Positions 36,062-47,342 of a stretch of 64,000 nt of DNA are shown here, piece after piece. This DNA comes from Micractinium sp. NFX-FRZ. Its lineage: Eukaryota > Chlorophyta > Trebouxiophyceae > Chlorellales > Chlorellaceae. The stretch is taken from the NCBI GenBank assembly GCA_029339195.1, contig JAPTJF010000279.1, forward strand, positions 1 through 64,000, read 5' to 3'. Made by a program: the position numbers and the translations under genes. Each line of letters opens with the position of its first letter. Position 1 is the stretch's first letter. The notes beneath the pieces were generated by a model. It saw only the letters and a program-made list of their open reading frames with translations, did not search any database and had not been told where the DNA came from.

Positions 36062-37975
36062 ATGGGCATGCCGACACCCCCACGAGCTGGATGGCTGCTG
36101 GTTGTGATGGCCGCCGCTGCGGCGGCAGCCGCGGTGGAGGCCGCTCGCCTCGAGCCTGCAGCTGTGCAGCTGACAGCCTTGGCAGCCGAACTTGGGCCGG
36201 CTGGCCTCGAATGCTCACCCTTTATCAATGTGACCCTCTACGGCGAGGCGCTGTGCCCCTACACGTACGTCACTGCGCCAGTGCAGCAACGGGCCGGGCA
36301 GGTTAACCCTAACTTAGGGCGGCGGCAGGACAGAGCAAGCTTGCTTCTAGTATGCGTTCTGTCGGCCACGGCGGCAGCCCGGATGTCACTCAAACCAGAA
36401 TCCAAGGCGTACTGATGCTGTGTCAGCGGATGGGTGTGTATGTTGAGCCAACCAGCAATGCCCCTGTACAATAGCTCCTCACACGTCCGCACGCTCACCC
36501 CTCTGAACAGCGCATCCTCCATCCCTGTGGTGCAGAGCCGCCTTCATCACTGACACCCTGGCGCCGCTGCTGCCTGATGGAGGTTTTGCCAACATCATCA
36601 AGTTCAAATGCGTGGCCTGGGGCAACGCCAGGCACACCAGCAAGGTGAGATGATGCGTGTGAGCCACCAATCTGTTTGTGCGTGGGGTGCGCGCCGGAAT
36701 GCATGCAGCGCGGGCGGCCCAACCAATCTGCCAGAAGCGTTGCTTTCTCGCCGGGCCAGCTGTGGTTCACATTCTGCATGCCGCTAGCTGCCCGCCCATG
36801 CTGTGCCTGCTGCTCCCCTGCTGCCCCCCAACCCTGCCCTCTGCCCGCACACCTGCGGCTCTGCAGGGCGTGAAGTGCCAGCACGGCCCTGCTGAGTGTC
36901 GGTGAGCAGTGTGGACCAGCTTGCATTTATTGTGCGCTGCATGCCCCTGGAATGCCGCTGCCTCTGCGCCACGACTGCTTAGTGCTGCATCAGACCTGCG
37001 CCCCCTGCCTGCCACCCTGCCTCCCCAGTCTCCAGCCAAGTCAACAGCTCTGCCTGCCAGCCAGTGAGGCGGCCGCTGCCGCCACTTGTTATCCGCTGCT
37101 CCAGGAACAACTGGTTCGTCACTGCATCTTCATTGACTCATGTCAGCTCATGTCAGCATATTGTTCTCTGCTCATCTGTTTGTCCACCGCTCTCCACGCG
37201 CTGCAGGCTCAACCGCGTGATCAACTGCGCGCAGAAGCTGCGCCCAGCTGTGCACGAGTGGCTGCCCGTGGTGGTGTGCCTAGAGGGCACCCCCCTCAAG
37301 GACATGGAGGCCGCCGTGGAGCGGTGCACTGAGGGATCAGTGCTGGGGGCTGGCGAGCTGTGGTCGTGTGCCCAGGGGCCGGTGGGAGATGCACTGGAGC
37401 TGGCAGCGGCACAGGCGACGGCGGCACTGCGTCCGGAGCATACGTGAGTTTGTGCCTGCCTGCCTGCCTGCCCACGTAACTGCCTGCTGCCTTCCCACCT
37501 GCCTGCCTACTTTCTGCCTGACTGCCCACCTGTCTACCTGCCTGCCTACTTTCTGCCTGACTGCCCACCTGTCTGCCTGCCTGTCTGCCCACCTGCCTGC
37601 CTACCTGCTTGCCTGTCTGCCCACCTGCCCGCTTGCCTGCCTGCCTGCCTGCCCCCTATGTCGGCCCACCTGCCCTCGCCCTGTGCGTGTGTGCCACATG
37701 CCCGGGTGCTTGTTGGTGTGCTACACCTCGCCCAACCGCACCCCAACCCGCCTGGCATGCCAACTGAATGCCGCTGCAGCTACGTGCCGTGGGTGACGCT
37801 GAACGGCATTGCTTTGGGAGAGCTGGATGCCAAGCTGAAGCTCATCGCCTGCGCAGCCTTCACGGGGAAGCGCCCCGCCAGCTGCTGGGACCCTCCTGAC
37901 GCGGATGGCGGCGTGGCGGGGGAGACGGCAGCCGTCCCGGCACGCAGGGGCGTGACTTGGAAGGAGCGGGTGTGA
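36062..37975 (+). CDS. GILT-family thiol reductase (lysosomal/vacuolar type), CxxT active site
   Basis: Exons 36062-36264, 36536-36644, 36867-36901, 37207-37443, 37780-37975; 259 residues. A signal peptide ([18 protein letters not shown]) is followed by the thioredoxin-like start INVTLYGEALCPYTAAF, then FANIIKFKCVAWGNA, the GILT signature CQHGPAECRLNRVINC, WLPVVVCLEG, and YVPWVTLNGIALGEL. GILT enzymes reduce protein disulfides in acidic compartments through a CxxC pair. Here the second Cys is Thr (CPYT), created across the exon 1/2 junction, so activity would be monothiol or altered. Intron 4 is a CCTG-rich minisatellite. TGTAA at 38106 follows the stop. Confidence 0.92.
37444..37660. repeat. 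CCTG-type minisatellite in GILT intron 4
   Basis: Imperfect tandem CCTGCCTGCCTA / CTTTCTGCCTGACTGCCCACC units. The block around 37500-37570 repeats almost exactly with a period of about 47 bases. Confidence 0.85.
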
Positions 37976-38309
37976 GCCTGCATGCATGCATGCGTGCAGC
38001 AGCGGGCACAGTGGGCTTGCTGCCCAGCACTGCCCTTGCCCGCCGCCTCGCTTTCGAGGCTTCAGTGCGTTCAGATGTCGAATCTGTGTGATGTTGTTGA
38101 TGTGATGTAATAATTTCCGGGAACAGCACGTACAAATCGAGCTGCTCACGGAGACGTAATGGCAGCCGAGGAGTGCAGCACGGTGGGCGGTGTTAGCGCG
38201 CTGTGCTGTGGCGGCAGCGGCGGAGCGGCGGCGGCAGCGGTGCATATCAATCGGGGTGTCCGTTTCGCGCTATTGATGGCCTTGTATCGACAGCTTCCTA
38301 CAGAGCGAA
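37976..38309. other. intergenic region, GILT 3' end and HflX 5' end
   Basis: 334 bases holding (GCAT)4 just after the GILT stop (37979-37994), TGTAA at 38106-38110, and the presumed HflX promoter and 5' UTR. Confidence 0.5.
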
Positions 38310-41300
38310 ATGCTGAGCTTGTGCGGAGTGCTGGCGGAGCGGCTGCTACGGGAGACCACTCTCCGCGCTGCCTCTCAGCAGCTCGTCAGCCTCAGAAGTT
38401 TTGGGATCGGGTTCGCCGCCTCCGAGGCCCGCCGGCAGGGCGGCAGCCCCTTCAGCAGGGGCCGGCACACTGCCGCTGCCGCTGCCGCTGTCGCTCCGGC
38501 AGCCGCCACCCCACGCCACTCTAGCCTGCTTGTGCTGCACCCTGCCAGCCAGTCGCAGTACAGCCTGCAAGAGGGCATCCGACTTGGCGAGTCACTCGCA
38601 GGTACGGTCTGTGTTGAGTGAAAGATGAGCAAGGGTGCCCTGCGTGAGCGGCAGCCTTCTTTGGGAGAGGCTGCCAGTACAAACGCTGAACTGCTGCTGA
38701 ACCTCAAGTGTTGCTACACTATTCCTGTTGAATGATACCCTCCCCTTGGCGCCGCATCTTACTCCTCCATATGCCTACCCTACAGGCGAGTCGCCCGACT
38801 ATGAGTGTGTCGGCTCCGCCCGCCGCTTGCGCGCCTCCCCTGCCACCTTCTTTGGGAGCGGGCAGGTGGAGGCCCTGCTGGCACGCATCCACGTCACCAA
38901 CCCACAGCGGTGCGTGCCCAACTGCGACAGGTTGTGGATCTTGTTTCGCTTGGTAGCATGGTGTTGGCTGAGGCCGGCTGGCATGCACACACGCCATAGA
39001 ATCCCCAGCAGTGCGTGCCCAACCGCACACACTTCCAGCCGCCTGTTTTGCTTTGTAGCATGGTATGGGCACAGGCTGGCTGGCATGCGCACATGCCACC
39101 AATCCCCAGGGGTGCGCACAACTGGTCAAGGCCTCCGCCTGACAGCACATCCTGGCCCTCATCTCACCAATCGCACACCAAGCTGTCCCTCTCATCCCAC
39201 ACTGCACACCTCCCGCCACCCTGCAACTTGTTTAGGGGGCACGTGCAGCCAGGCATCCAGCCACTCTGACATGCACACACACAAAACCTGCGGCCCTGAT
39301 GACTCTACCTGCATGCCCCCTCCCTGCCCCCCCGCAGCGTGTTTGTCAACCACGCGCTCTCGGGGGTGCAGCAGCGCAACCTGGAACGCGCCTGGGGGCG
39401 GCCCGTGCTGGACCGGGTGGCGCTCATCATCGAAATCTTCAGCCAGCGGGCGCGCACCGCAGAGGTGGGGGGGCTTTTGGCACTGTTGAATGCATGCCTT
39501 GGTTGTTGAGAAGGGGTGGGGGACGGGTCAGCGCATTGTTGATGAGGATGGGTTGAAGCCGGCTCAGCGCATGCATGGTTCAGGAGGGCAAGGTGGAAGA
39601 TGGCTCAGGGCATGTGCGAGGTGGGCGGAGGGGTGGAGCCCCAAACAGGTGCCTGCCCGCCTCCCCTTGCTCCGCCGCAGGCCCGCCTGCAAGTCGAGCT
39701 GGCCTGTCCACGTAATACCTTACCTCTCACAAATTCCTTGCCTTCAGTGGTTACGGTTCTTGGTAGTTCATGCTCAACAGACTACTGAGCAGCAACCTAT
39801 CCTGCCCTGCACACCCACACATCACCCCTGCAGGCCCGCCTGCAAGTGGAGTTGGCTTCCCTGGAGTACGCCGCCTCCCGGCTGGTGCGGGTGGTGGATG
39901 CAGCCAGCGGGCGGCGCACCGCGTTTGGGCTGGAGGGGGACACCGAGGTGGTGTCGGCACGGGAGCGGGGGCGCAGCGGCAGCGGGACGGGTGAGTGGGC
40001 TGGCTGGCAGGGTTGAAGGCGGGACAACATTGGGGTGTTGGCGCGGGAGCGGGGGCGCATTGGCATCGGGACGGGTGGGTGGGTGGATGTCTGGGTGGGC
40101 TGGTTGGGTCCGAGGCGACAGGGGTGGTGTGGTGGGGGAGGGCAAGAGGCGCAGCGGCAGCGGGGCGGGCGAGTGGGTGGGCTGCCAGGGTTGGAGGCAA
40201 GACAAAAGTGGTGTTGGCACGAGAGTGAGGGTGTAATGGCACCGGGGCAGGCAGGGGTTGGGCAGGGTCGCAGGCGACACACGGTCGGTGTCAGCATGAA
40301 AGCCGGGGCGCAGCGGCAGCAGGACATGTGGGCGACCATGCAGGGCAGCCAGGTGGGGCAATCAAGAAGGCAGGTGGGTCGGTCAGCAGTTGGGGCACGT
40401 GATGCGGGAGCGTGGGGCTGCATGTGTGTGGGATCTTGGGGTGGGGCACACAGGTGCAGGCGGGGCGCTGTGCCTGGCAGGGTGCAGTGGGGTGGCGGTC
40501 CGTTTCTCTGCGGTGTGAAGGAGCTCGCGTGTGTGCTCCATCTGGCGGAGCCTTGCTTGGCAGCTCTGCAATGCCACGATCCCTCTGCACTGCGCTGCGC
40601 TGCGCTGGGGCACACCCACCTGCCACTCTGACCCCTTCGCCCTGCGCTTCGGCGCCCTCCTACCTCGCTTCCCGTGGCGCAGGCGGCCTGGGCGGCGCGG
40701 GCGGGCAGGGCGAGAGTGAGCTGCAGCTGCAGCGGCGGCGGGTCGCCGACCGGCGCAAGCAGCTGCAGCGGAGGCTGGAGCAGGTCAGGAAGACGCGGGC
40801 GGTGCAGCGCGCGGCGCGGCAGCGCAGTGGCAAGCCGCAGGTGGGGCGGGCTGGGATGTGAACGGAGGGCTGGTAGTGAGCAAGGCGGGGAGTAGATCGG
40901 GTTGGTAGTGGGAAGGGCTGGTAGTTGAAAGGGTGAGAGGGTTCGGCGTGGGCTGTTGGGCTGGCGTGCAGGGAGGGTGCGGAAAAAGGGCGGTGGCTTG
41001 TAGATGCAGCGCTACACCACAGTATGGGTATTCGTGCGTAAACAATGCAGTCGGACCCCCCTGCATCCCTGTTTTCCTGCCATCAAAACACCCCCAGATC
41101 GCCATTGTGGGGTACACCAATGCGGGCAAGAGCTCGCTGCTGAGCGCGCTGAGCAAGTGCGGGGAGGCGGGGGTGGAGGACCGCCTGTTTGCCACGCTGG
41201 ACCCCACCCTGAGGTGAGGGGAGCGCGGCAGGTTTTTTTGAGTAAAGTGTGTGCATTTGTGTGTATGTGTGTATGTGTTGTGGGGCCGGGTTGGCAGGTG

Positions 41301-42868
41301 TGGGGGCTGGGATGGAGGACCGACCATTGTGCCATGCTGGGCCCCAGTCTGCGACGAGAGCGGAGCAGCAGGGCGCAGGGCAGTGCCTCCCATTATATTC
41401 CACTTGCTCGTTCAAACGAGCATACTCATGCGCACCCGCCCTGCATCCTGCTCACCCCCAATTATCCCACCCTGCCCGCCCGTCTGCACCCCTCCCCCTC
41501 CGCCTGCCAGGCGTGTGATGCTGCCTGCCTCCGGGCGCGACGCTATCCTGTCTGACACCGTGGGATTCATCAGCGACCTGCCCACCCAGCTGATCGAGGC
41601 GTTCAAGGTGGGTGGGCGAGGTGGTTTGAATGGGTGTTTGGGGCAAAGAGATGCGTGAACCCCTTTGTGGGACAGTACCCACCCAATTCAGGTGGGCGGG
41701 TGGGTGTTGTTGAATTCAGGGCTGGACCTGCCGCTTTCTCTGAAAGCGGCAGGTCCAGAAAGCATACTGTACGGTCCCCCCTGCCTCTGCGTCATCCCTG
41801 CCTCGTTTCCTTTGCCTCCCATGCCGCCCCTCCCCCCCCCCCGACGCCTCCCCTGCAGGCCACCCTGGAGGAGGTGACCGAGGCAGACCTGCTGCTGCAT
41901 GTGCTGGACGCCAGCAGCCCGCAGGTGGGGTGGGGTGGGGGACACTCTGATGTGGGGCACCAAGATGGGGGCACGCTTGTTGAGGGTTGGGAGACAGCGG
42001 TGATGCTGAGCATGGCCCTGGCAGACGTGTCACGGTGGTGCTAGTGACCCTGGTACTGCTTGGGCAGGCAGTACCTGGACGGCCTCTTCGGATGCACGGC
42101 CTCCTGACTGGTGTTCTTAGAGGTGGGTGCTGCCATTTCTGCTGCTATCATGCCCCCTGCACCTTCCATCGTAAGCTGCAGCAGCTGCCCTTAAACCCAC
42201 TGCCCTCCTCCCGACCCTGCCCCGCAGGTGCTGGAGCAGCGTGCGGCCGTGCTGCGCGTGCTGCGCGAGCTGGGAGTGGGGCAGCAGCGGCTGGAGGAGT
42301 GCGTGGTCGAGGTGTGGAACAAGATAGACCAGCTTGCACCGGCAGCTGCTGACGACGAGCAGGGGGCACCTGCTGATGTGACACCTGCTGACGTGACTAG
42401 CAGCAGCCACAGAAGCGTTGACGGCAGCAGCGGCAGCGACGGGGTCAGCGCCGTGGACGGCAGCGGCCTGCAAGCGGCGGCGGCAGCTGGCCTGCTGCCG
42501 CCTGCTGTGGAGGCGCTGCTAGCAGGGAACGCTGCAGCGGCAGCCTACCGCCCAACGGCAGTGGCCACCAGTGTGCTGCGGGGTCAGGGCCTGGGCGAAG
42601 TGCTGAGCACGGTGGAGGCAAAGGTGAGCAGAGGAGTTCGGGGCAGATGTTGGGGCAGGGTGCACTGGGGCAGGGTGTCGACATGCACCCAAGTGCGCAT
42701 TACTGGGTCCGTCTCGCAAGCGCTGACCACCCATTCCCTGCCGCGCAGCTGCAAGCGCTGCTGGACAGCAGGCAGCAAGTGTCGCGGCGCAGCGCCAAGG
42801 TGGCAGCTGCAGAGGTTTGGCGGCAGGAGGAGGAAGGCGGCCGGGGGTTGCCAGTGCGCGGCGGGTGA
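38310..42868 (+). CDS. HFLX: HflX-type GTPase (GTPBP6 family)
   Basis: Ten exons: 38310-38601, 38786-38909, 39338-39464, 39834-39990, 40683-40840, 41098-41213, 41511-41607, 41859-41924, 42228-42623, 42749-42868; 550 residues. HflX is a ribosome-associated GTPase that splits stalled 70S-type ribosomes. The N-terminal HflX domain is visible ([62 protein letters not shown]), then the basic linker helix ([20 protein letters not shown]), and the G domain: G1 [16 protein letters not shown] at 289, [11 protein letters not shown]3 [19 protein letters not shown]4 VWNKID. The Ala/Arg/Ser-rich N-terminus suggests plastid or mitochondrial import. An insert after NKID (about 425-475) is Ser/Asp-rich. Introns 2, 3, 4 and 6 contain echoes of neighbouring exons. 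Confidence 0.93.
38995..39125 (+). repeat. echoes of HflX exon 2 end and donor
   Basis: The block around the exon 2 donor (38900-38925, cccacagcggtgcgtgccca) recurs near 39003 and 39105. The following CTGGCATGC stretch also recurs, with a period of about 100 bases. Confidence 0.7.
39681..39709 (+). repeat. echo of HflX exon 4 start with its acceptor
   Basis: A CAG acceptor and gcccgcctgcaagt, then cgagctggcct, copying the true exon start at 39834 (RLQVELA) with few changes, 153 bases upstream. A competing acceptor in the same phase is possible, but it would read into a stop-prone stretch. Confidence 0.75.
39945..40335 (+). repeat. tandem array seeded by HflX exon 4 and its donor
   Basis: The exon end [11 protein letters not shown] plus GGTGAGTGGG recurs at about 40038-40080, 40140-40165, 40212-40255 and 40300-40325 in progressively altered form, each followed by a GGCTGG...GGGTTGG...CGAC spacer, with a period of about 90-110 bases. 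Confidence 0.75.
41312..41362 (+). repeat. echo of HflX exon 6 end
   Basis: tggaggaccg and ccatgctggGCCCC...CTG match the exon end at 41173-41213 ([14 protein letters not shown]) in the same order, with small gaps, inside the following intron. Confidence 0.65.
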
Positions 42869-43250
42869 ACCACAGGCGAGGCGCAAGGACAGCTGGCATC
42901 AGTTCAGGGGCCGCTGCAGCGCGCACAACTGATCACTTTCCGCTTGTTGGCTGCCCGTGTAACGCGACCTGGTCAATCAAGCAATCCCCCGCTTTCCTGA
43001 GCGAGCACTCGAGTTTAGGGAGCCAGCTCCCGGCGCCGCCCCCCCTGGTTACAGGCGGTGTGCATTCGAACGCCAGACAGCAGTCACCAAGCCGCCGCGG
43101 CCAGTGGCACCTTTCGGGCCGCGGCCTTGTGAGCGCGGCCAACCTTTTGCACGGCCCAGCCCCCGGCGCGCGCTGTCTGGCGCCAGAATCAGTACATAAC
43201 ACAGACGGCTAGGTTGCAGCCTTAGGAGCAGCCCAGCAGTCAGCAGCAAG
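42869..43250. other. intergenic region, HflX 3' end and TLC promoter
   Basis: 382 bases. TGTAA at 42958-42962 ends HflX; the rest is presumed TLC promoter and 5' UTR, with no other feature seen. Confidence 0.5.
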
Positions 43251-45016
43251 ATGGTGGCGGGGCGGCCGGCGCTCTCACCGTCCGTCACCCTACATGACCG
43301 TGCAAACCTGCTTGCCCTGCCCGCCATCGGCTGCATGGTGGTGGCAGGCCTGCTTGGATACGTCGACACAATGCTGGTGGGTGCTGCTGGTGGGGGCTGC
43401 CTTGGGCAGAGGTGCTGGGCGGGAGCGCAGGCACCGGGTGTGCACGGATGGGAACGAGTGGTCAGCCCCGCCCCTGCACCACCTGGGCACAGCCTGGCTA
43501 GCTGGCGTTTTTACTCATGCACGTAATGTGAGGATAGTACATTCAGCACTACTGCTGACCATGCTGCCCCTGTCTTCTGCACTGGCTCGCGCAGGTCACC
43601 AAAGCGTTCATCCTGTACATCGTGGCCGACTTCTTCTGGCTGCTGCTGGAGCCGCGCGCGGTGCCCTCACAGTGCGTGACAGTGGTCAAATCCTGCGGTT
43701 GATGAGCATGGGGCAGTGTGTAGAGGAAAGGGGGGTTGGATTGGGACGTGATGGTAGAAACAAAATTACTGGTCGCCCCTAAACCAGGTGCCCCCACACC
43801 CTGCTGCCCCCTCCGCCTGCAGGCCGCGCATGATCCTGTGGCACCACGCCATCACCTTCCTGCTGCTGCAAATCCCGCTGCGCCACCCACAGCTGGGGCG
43901 GTTCACCTGCATGGACGGTGCGCCGCCGGGGCGAGCGGGCGGGGGGTGCAGCGCTGGTGGGCTGGGGTTGCGGGTAATGGGTGCACGAGGCAGCACGGTG
44001 GCCGGGGCGCGGTGGAGACGGAGAGAAGAGCCTGCAGGCCTGGTGTGCTATGCATCGCAGGCCGCGAGCACTGCACGCTGCACACGCTACGCCAGGTGGC
44101 CAGGCTGCTGGTGCCGACCTGCTCTGCCGCCGTGGGGCGCTCCATGACAGCCTTGTTTGTCGCCACTCACCCCTCCCCCGCCGCCAGGCCCACTTTTCAA
44201 CCCCCAGCCCACACTTAGCTGTTGTTACCCACCCTTTCCCACCCCTGAACCACCTGCAAACTTGCCCCTTGACCCGCCTGCAGGCCTGGTGGAGTGGAAC
44301 ACCTTCCTGCTCATCGCGCGCCGCCAGTTCCCGCGGTTCTACCGCCCGCTCAACGCTGCATACTGGGGTGGGTGCTGCGGTGGGGGGGGGCGGGGGGGGG
44401 GGGCGGCGGCGGTGGCACTTGCGCTGCCAGCTCACATTTGATGCCTTCTGGGATTGAGTGTGAGCAAGTGGGTGGGTGCTGAGGTGTGTGCGGGGTCAGG
44501 GGCCGCTGGTGGCTTGCCAGCGCAGCGCCTGTGGTGAATTTGCCCCCCGGCCCACCTCCTGCTCCATCTCCATCTCCCCTCCCCCTTTCTGCCTCTCCCA
44601 TGCAGTTACTTTCTATCCCATCCGCGTGCTCCTCTTCCCGCTGCTGCTGCCGTTCTTCTGGACAGAGATGCAGGTGAGGGGCGGGGCGAGGAGTGGTGGT
44701 GGGTGCCGAGGGCAGGCTGGGCAACGGGCTGCTGCGTGCAGAGCATGCTGCACAGCTCGATCTGCTGCTAGTGCATATGTGCTGGACAGGTCCGGTGCGT
44801 CCTGCAGCAGCAGCACCAGGAAAGCGGCTCCCCGCCGCCTGGCCCTCTCAGCTCTCAACCGACTGTTGCCCTCCTGCTCTGCTCTCCTGACCTCCCCCCT
44901 GTTAGCAGAAGCCAGAGTACGCTTGGTGGGAGGCGGCAGCAGTGATGACAACGCAGACTGCCCTGATCGTCTTCAACTGCTGGTTCCTCATCGCCTCGTG
45001 GCAGCGCAAGCGGTGA
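43251..45016 (+). CDS. TLC-domain (TRAM-LAG1-CLN8) membrane protein
   Basis: Exons 43251-43376, 43595-43671, 43823-43917, 44284-44367, 44606-44673, 44909-45016; 185 residues. Membrane spans are evident: LLALPAIGCMVVAGLLGYVD, TKAFILYIVADFFWLLLEP, MILWHHAITFLLLQIPL, YPIRVLLFPLLLPFFWTEM, ALIVFNCWFLIASW. TLC signatures are WHHAITF and GLVEWNTFLLIARRQFP followed by NAAYWVTFYPIRVL. TLC proteins act in ER lipid sensing or ceramide synthesis; lacking the usual ceramide synthase residues and being short, this one fits the non-synthase TLC group. The C-terminal WQRKR gives a dibasic end. TGTAA lies at 45269. A decayed copy of the exon 3 start sits near 44056-44098. Confidence 0.85.
44380..44411. repeat. 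G-rich tract in a TLC intron
   Basis: Runs of G8 to G9 close to the donor at 44368; possible G-quadruplex. Confidence 0.7.
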
Positions 45017-46131
45017 TGTGCCTCGCTGGGCGCTGAGCCACCGGTCAGGCAGCAGGCTCCGGACCTGCGCTGGCTGGCAAGCTTACCTGCAGCCTGCACG
45101 CAAATGTTTGTGTGTGCAGCCCCGCTGATGGATTTTGAGCCGCAGCCGCAGCAGCCAGCCAGCCAGCAGACACAATGCAAACGGATGCACCCACCAGGTA
45201 GCAGCCCTGCCGAGGACCAAACATTAGCCGTGATGCCCACATTACAACACCTGCCTACCTACCTACACTGTAATTCCCACCTCCCTTGCTGCTGCCCCGT
45301 CACCACGCGCCTTTGGGCGTTCCTCCTGCCATCCTTCACTCACTCGAGTTCTTTTCAGCACCCCTGGGTCCCCTTGTTTCATCCCCCCAGTTTTGGCTCG
45401 TCCCTTGTACCGCCGCTTCTCTCGCTGCATGACCTGCCTCTGCGCTCACCTCTCTTTCTCAATGACCAGTTAATGTCGAGTGTTGCATACCTCCCTGGAG
45501 CTGACGAGCATTGGCTTCCCTTTGTAATCGCAGCCAACAGAGGATGCAGATGAGAAGGCAAGTTGAAGCCAAGGATGTTGCTCATAATCGCTCAAAAGGT
45601 TGATCACTAGCTGCTTACAATATTGTACGAGGTCTGAAGCCGCAGGGAGCCCCTCTGAGATTGCCCCACAGAGCCACGTCTGTCAACAGGCATGCCCCAC
45701 CCTGCCACCGCTGCTTCCCCAGCGGCCTCTTGCGATACCTGCACGAGGCGCCTGGCATGCGACGTCAGCCTGTGCAGCTCATCCATTCAAGCCTCCAATG
45801 GCCGCAGCTTACCTTCCAGAGGCTGCCTTTGCTGACAACGGTGGTTCAGTGCAGGCCTTGTCAGGTTTAAGAATCCATCCTGCAGGCTGCTGGCCTCGAC
45901 TGCCGGGATGGTCAGGGTGCCTGCCCGCCTCCCTGCGAGTTGTAAATGCACAGACCTCGTAGCGTGGATCTCGGAGATGAAAGAGTGTGCGACAAGGCAT
46001 GCAGAGCACCGCAACCCTTTCTTTAGGGTTCGGCTCAACCTCACGCCGGGCCGGTCGGGCTGCCCATTTGCGTTGGCACAACCAGGCAAACTCGTTCACA
46101 GTGACTGCTTGGGACACACAGAGCTCTCACG
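45017..46131. other. intergenic region, no gene found
   Basis: 1.1 kb with the TLC poly(A) signal at 45269. AT content is higher than its surroundings around 45470-45640. No coding or RNA feature recognised. Confidence 0.45.
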
Positions 46132-47342
46132 ATGGCTCGCACCCGAGCCTGCCTCCTCTGCGCCTTTCTCTGCGGGCTGCTGCTCGCCTCCCGGGCCGCA
46201 GATGTCGCCGATCGAGTGCAGCTGCAGATCACGTGAGGCCAGGGTTTGGGTCTCAGGGCTCATGACTGCTGCCGCCGCCTGCACCACCGCCACCACTGGC
46301 GGTGCCCAGCTGAGCAGCTCCCTCTCTCTGAACAACGGCTCGCTCTGCACCAGCGTTGCCAGGTGCACTGCCCATCATCTTGCCTTTCATGAAACCCCCT
46401 TACACTCACTGCATCAATTTCAGGTGCGATCAGGCTGTGGTGAGCCGCTGCTGTGCCCCGGCTGAGCAGCTGCCTCCAGGGCTGCCCGCTGCTGGCCCCT
46501 GCCTCTGCCTGCATCATGCCTGCAGCTGCAGCTGCGCCCGCCCTGCAACAGCCTGACTGTCCCGCCCGTGCCTGGCCTATTCTGCCGGCGTGCTCCCCTG
46601 CCCTGCCCTGCCCTGCCGCACAATGCGCTCACCCTGGTGCAACGCCCCGCCATGCCCGCCTGACCTGCCTGCCTGCTGCCACCCTGCCTGCCCTCTTCAC
46701 TCCCTGCTGTTCCCCTCTATCATGCCCGACCTCTTGCTCGCTCCTTCCCACTTCCTGAAGGGAAGCGTGACCGACGAGCAGATTGAAGCGTGCGCCGAGG
46801 CCACTGACGGCAAGAGCTGCCCCGACCCGTGCAAGAACATTGTCAGCATGGTGAGGCAGGCTGCCGGCATTACCTGCTATACCTGAGCTGCATACTGGCT
46901 TAGCATCCTCTTGACCGTGCTCATGCCCCTCACCAGCTCACCACACATGATCATGTCATCCGAACATGTCTACTGCCTGCCTCACGCTGGCGCTGCTGCC
47001 CCGTTTGCATGGGTAGCAGTGCGCCGCTCCAGCTCCCCACTGAATACCTTCCCCGTTCAACGCCCACTGTCTGCTTCCTTCACATTCACTGCGTTGCTTC
47101 CCTGGCGCAGGCGGTCAAGCGGTGCATCAACACCCTGATGCAGCTTGCACACCCCCGTCCTGCGCTGTCCAGCCACATGTCTTTCCGTGAGAGAAAGAGA
47201 TTGCCCTCTCCCACGGCCATCCTGGCCCCCGCTGCAGGTGGGCAAGAGGTGCATCGACACCCTGATCAGGTACCACAGCGAGGCGGCGGGCATCAGGGCC
47301 GCGCTGGAGGCCTGCGAGCCTGCTGAGCTGGCAGACCGCTGA
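46132..47342 (+). CDS. small secreted cysteine-rich protein
   Basis: Exons 46132-46232, 46424-46439, 46761-46850, 47238-47342; 103 residues. A signal peptide (ARTRACLLCAFLCGLLLASR) is followed by a short mature protein with Cys residues in CDQAV, SVTDEQIEACAEATDGKSC, PDPCKNIVSM, VGKRCIDTLIRYHSEAAGIR and LEACEPAELADR, about six after the signal. The pattern suggests a small helical disulfide-bonded extracellular protein. I recognise no family. The second exon has only 16 bases. A near-copy of the last exon start lies at 47111 (AVKRCINTLMQ) and could be a dead or alternative exon, but its phase does not close. A TGTAA at 47705 may end the transcript. Confidence 0.65.

Noticed and set aside
37444..37660. 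Repeat array as a CRISPR candidate
   Set aside because: No unique spacers; it is a CCTG-type minisatellite inside a nuclear intron.
44056..44098. Extra TLC exon GREHCTLHTLRQ
   Set aside because: Its 3' phase does not fit the next exon, and it resembles a decayed copy of the exon 3 start.
47111..47200. Extra exon AVKRCINTLMQ of the small Cys-rich gene
   Set aside because: The only good donor (CC|GTGAGA) leaves phase 1 while the next exon needs phase 0, so it is treated as an echo.
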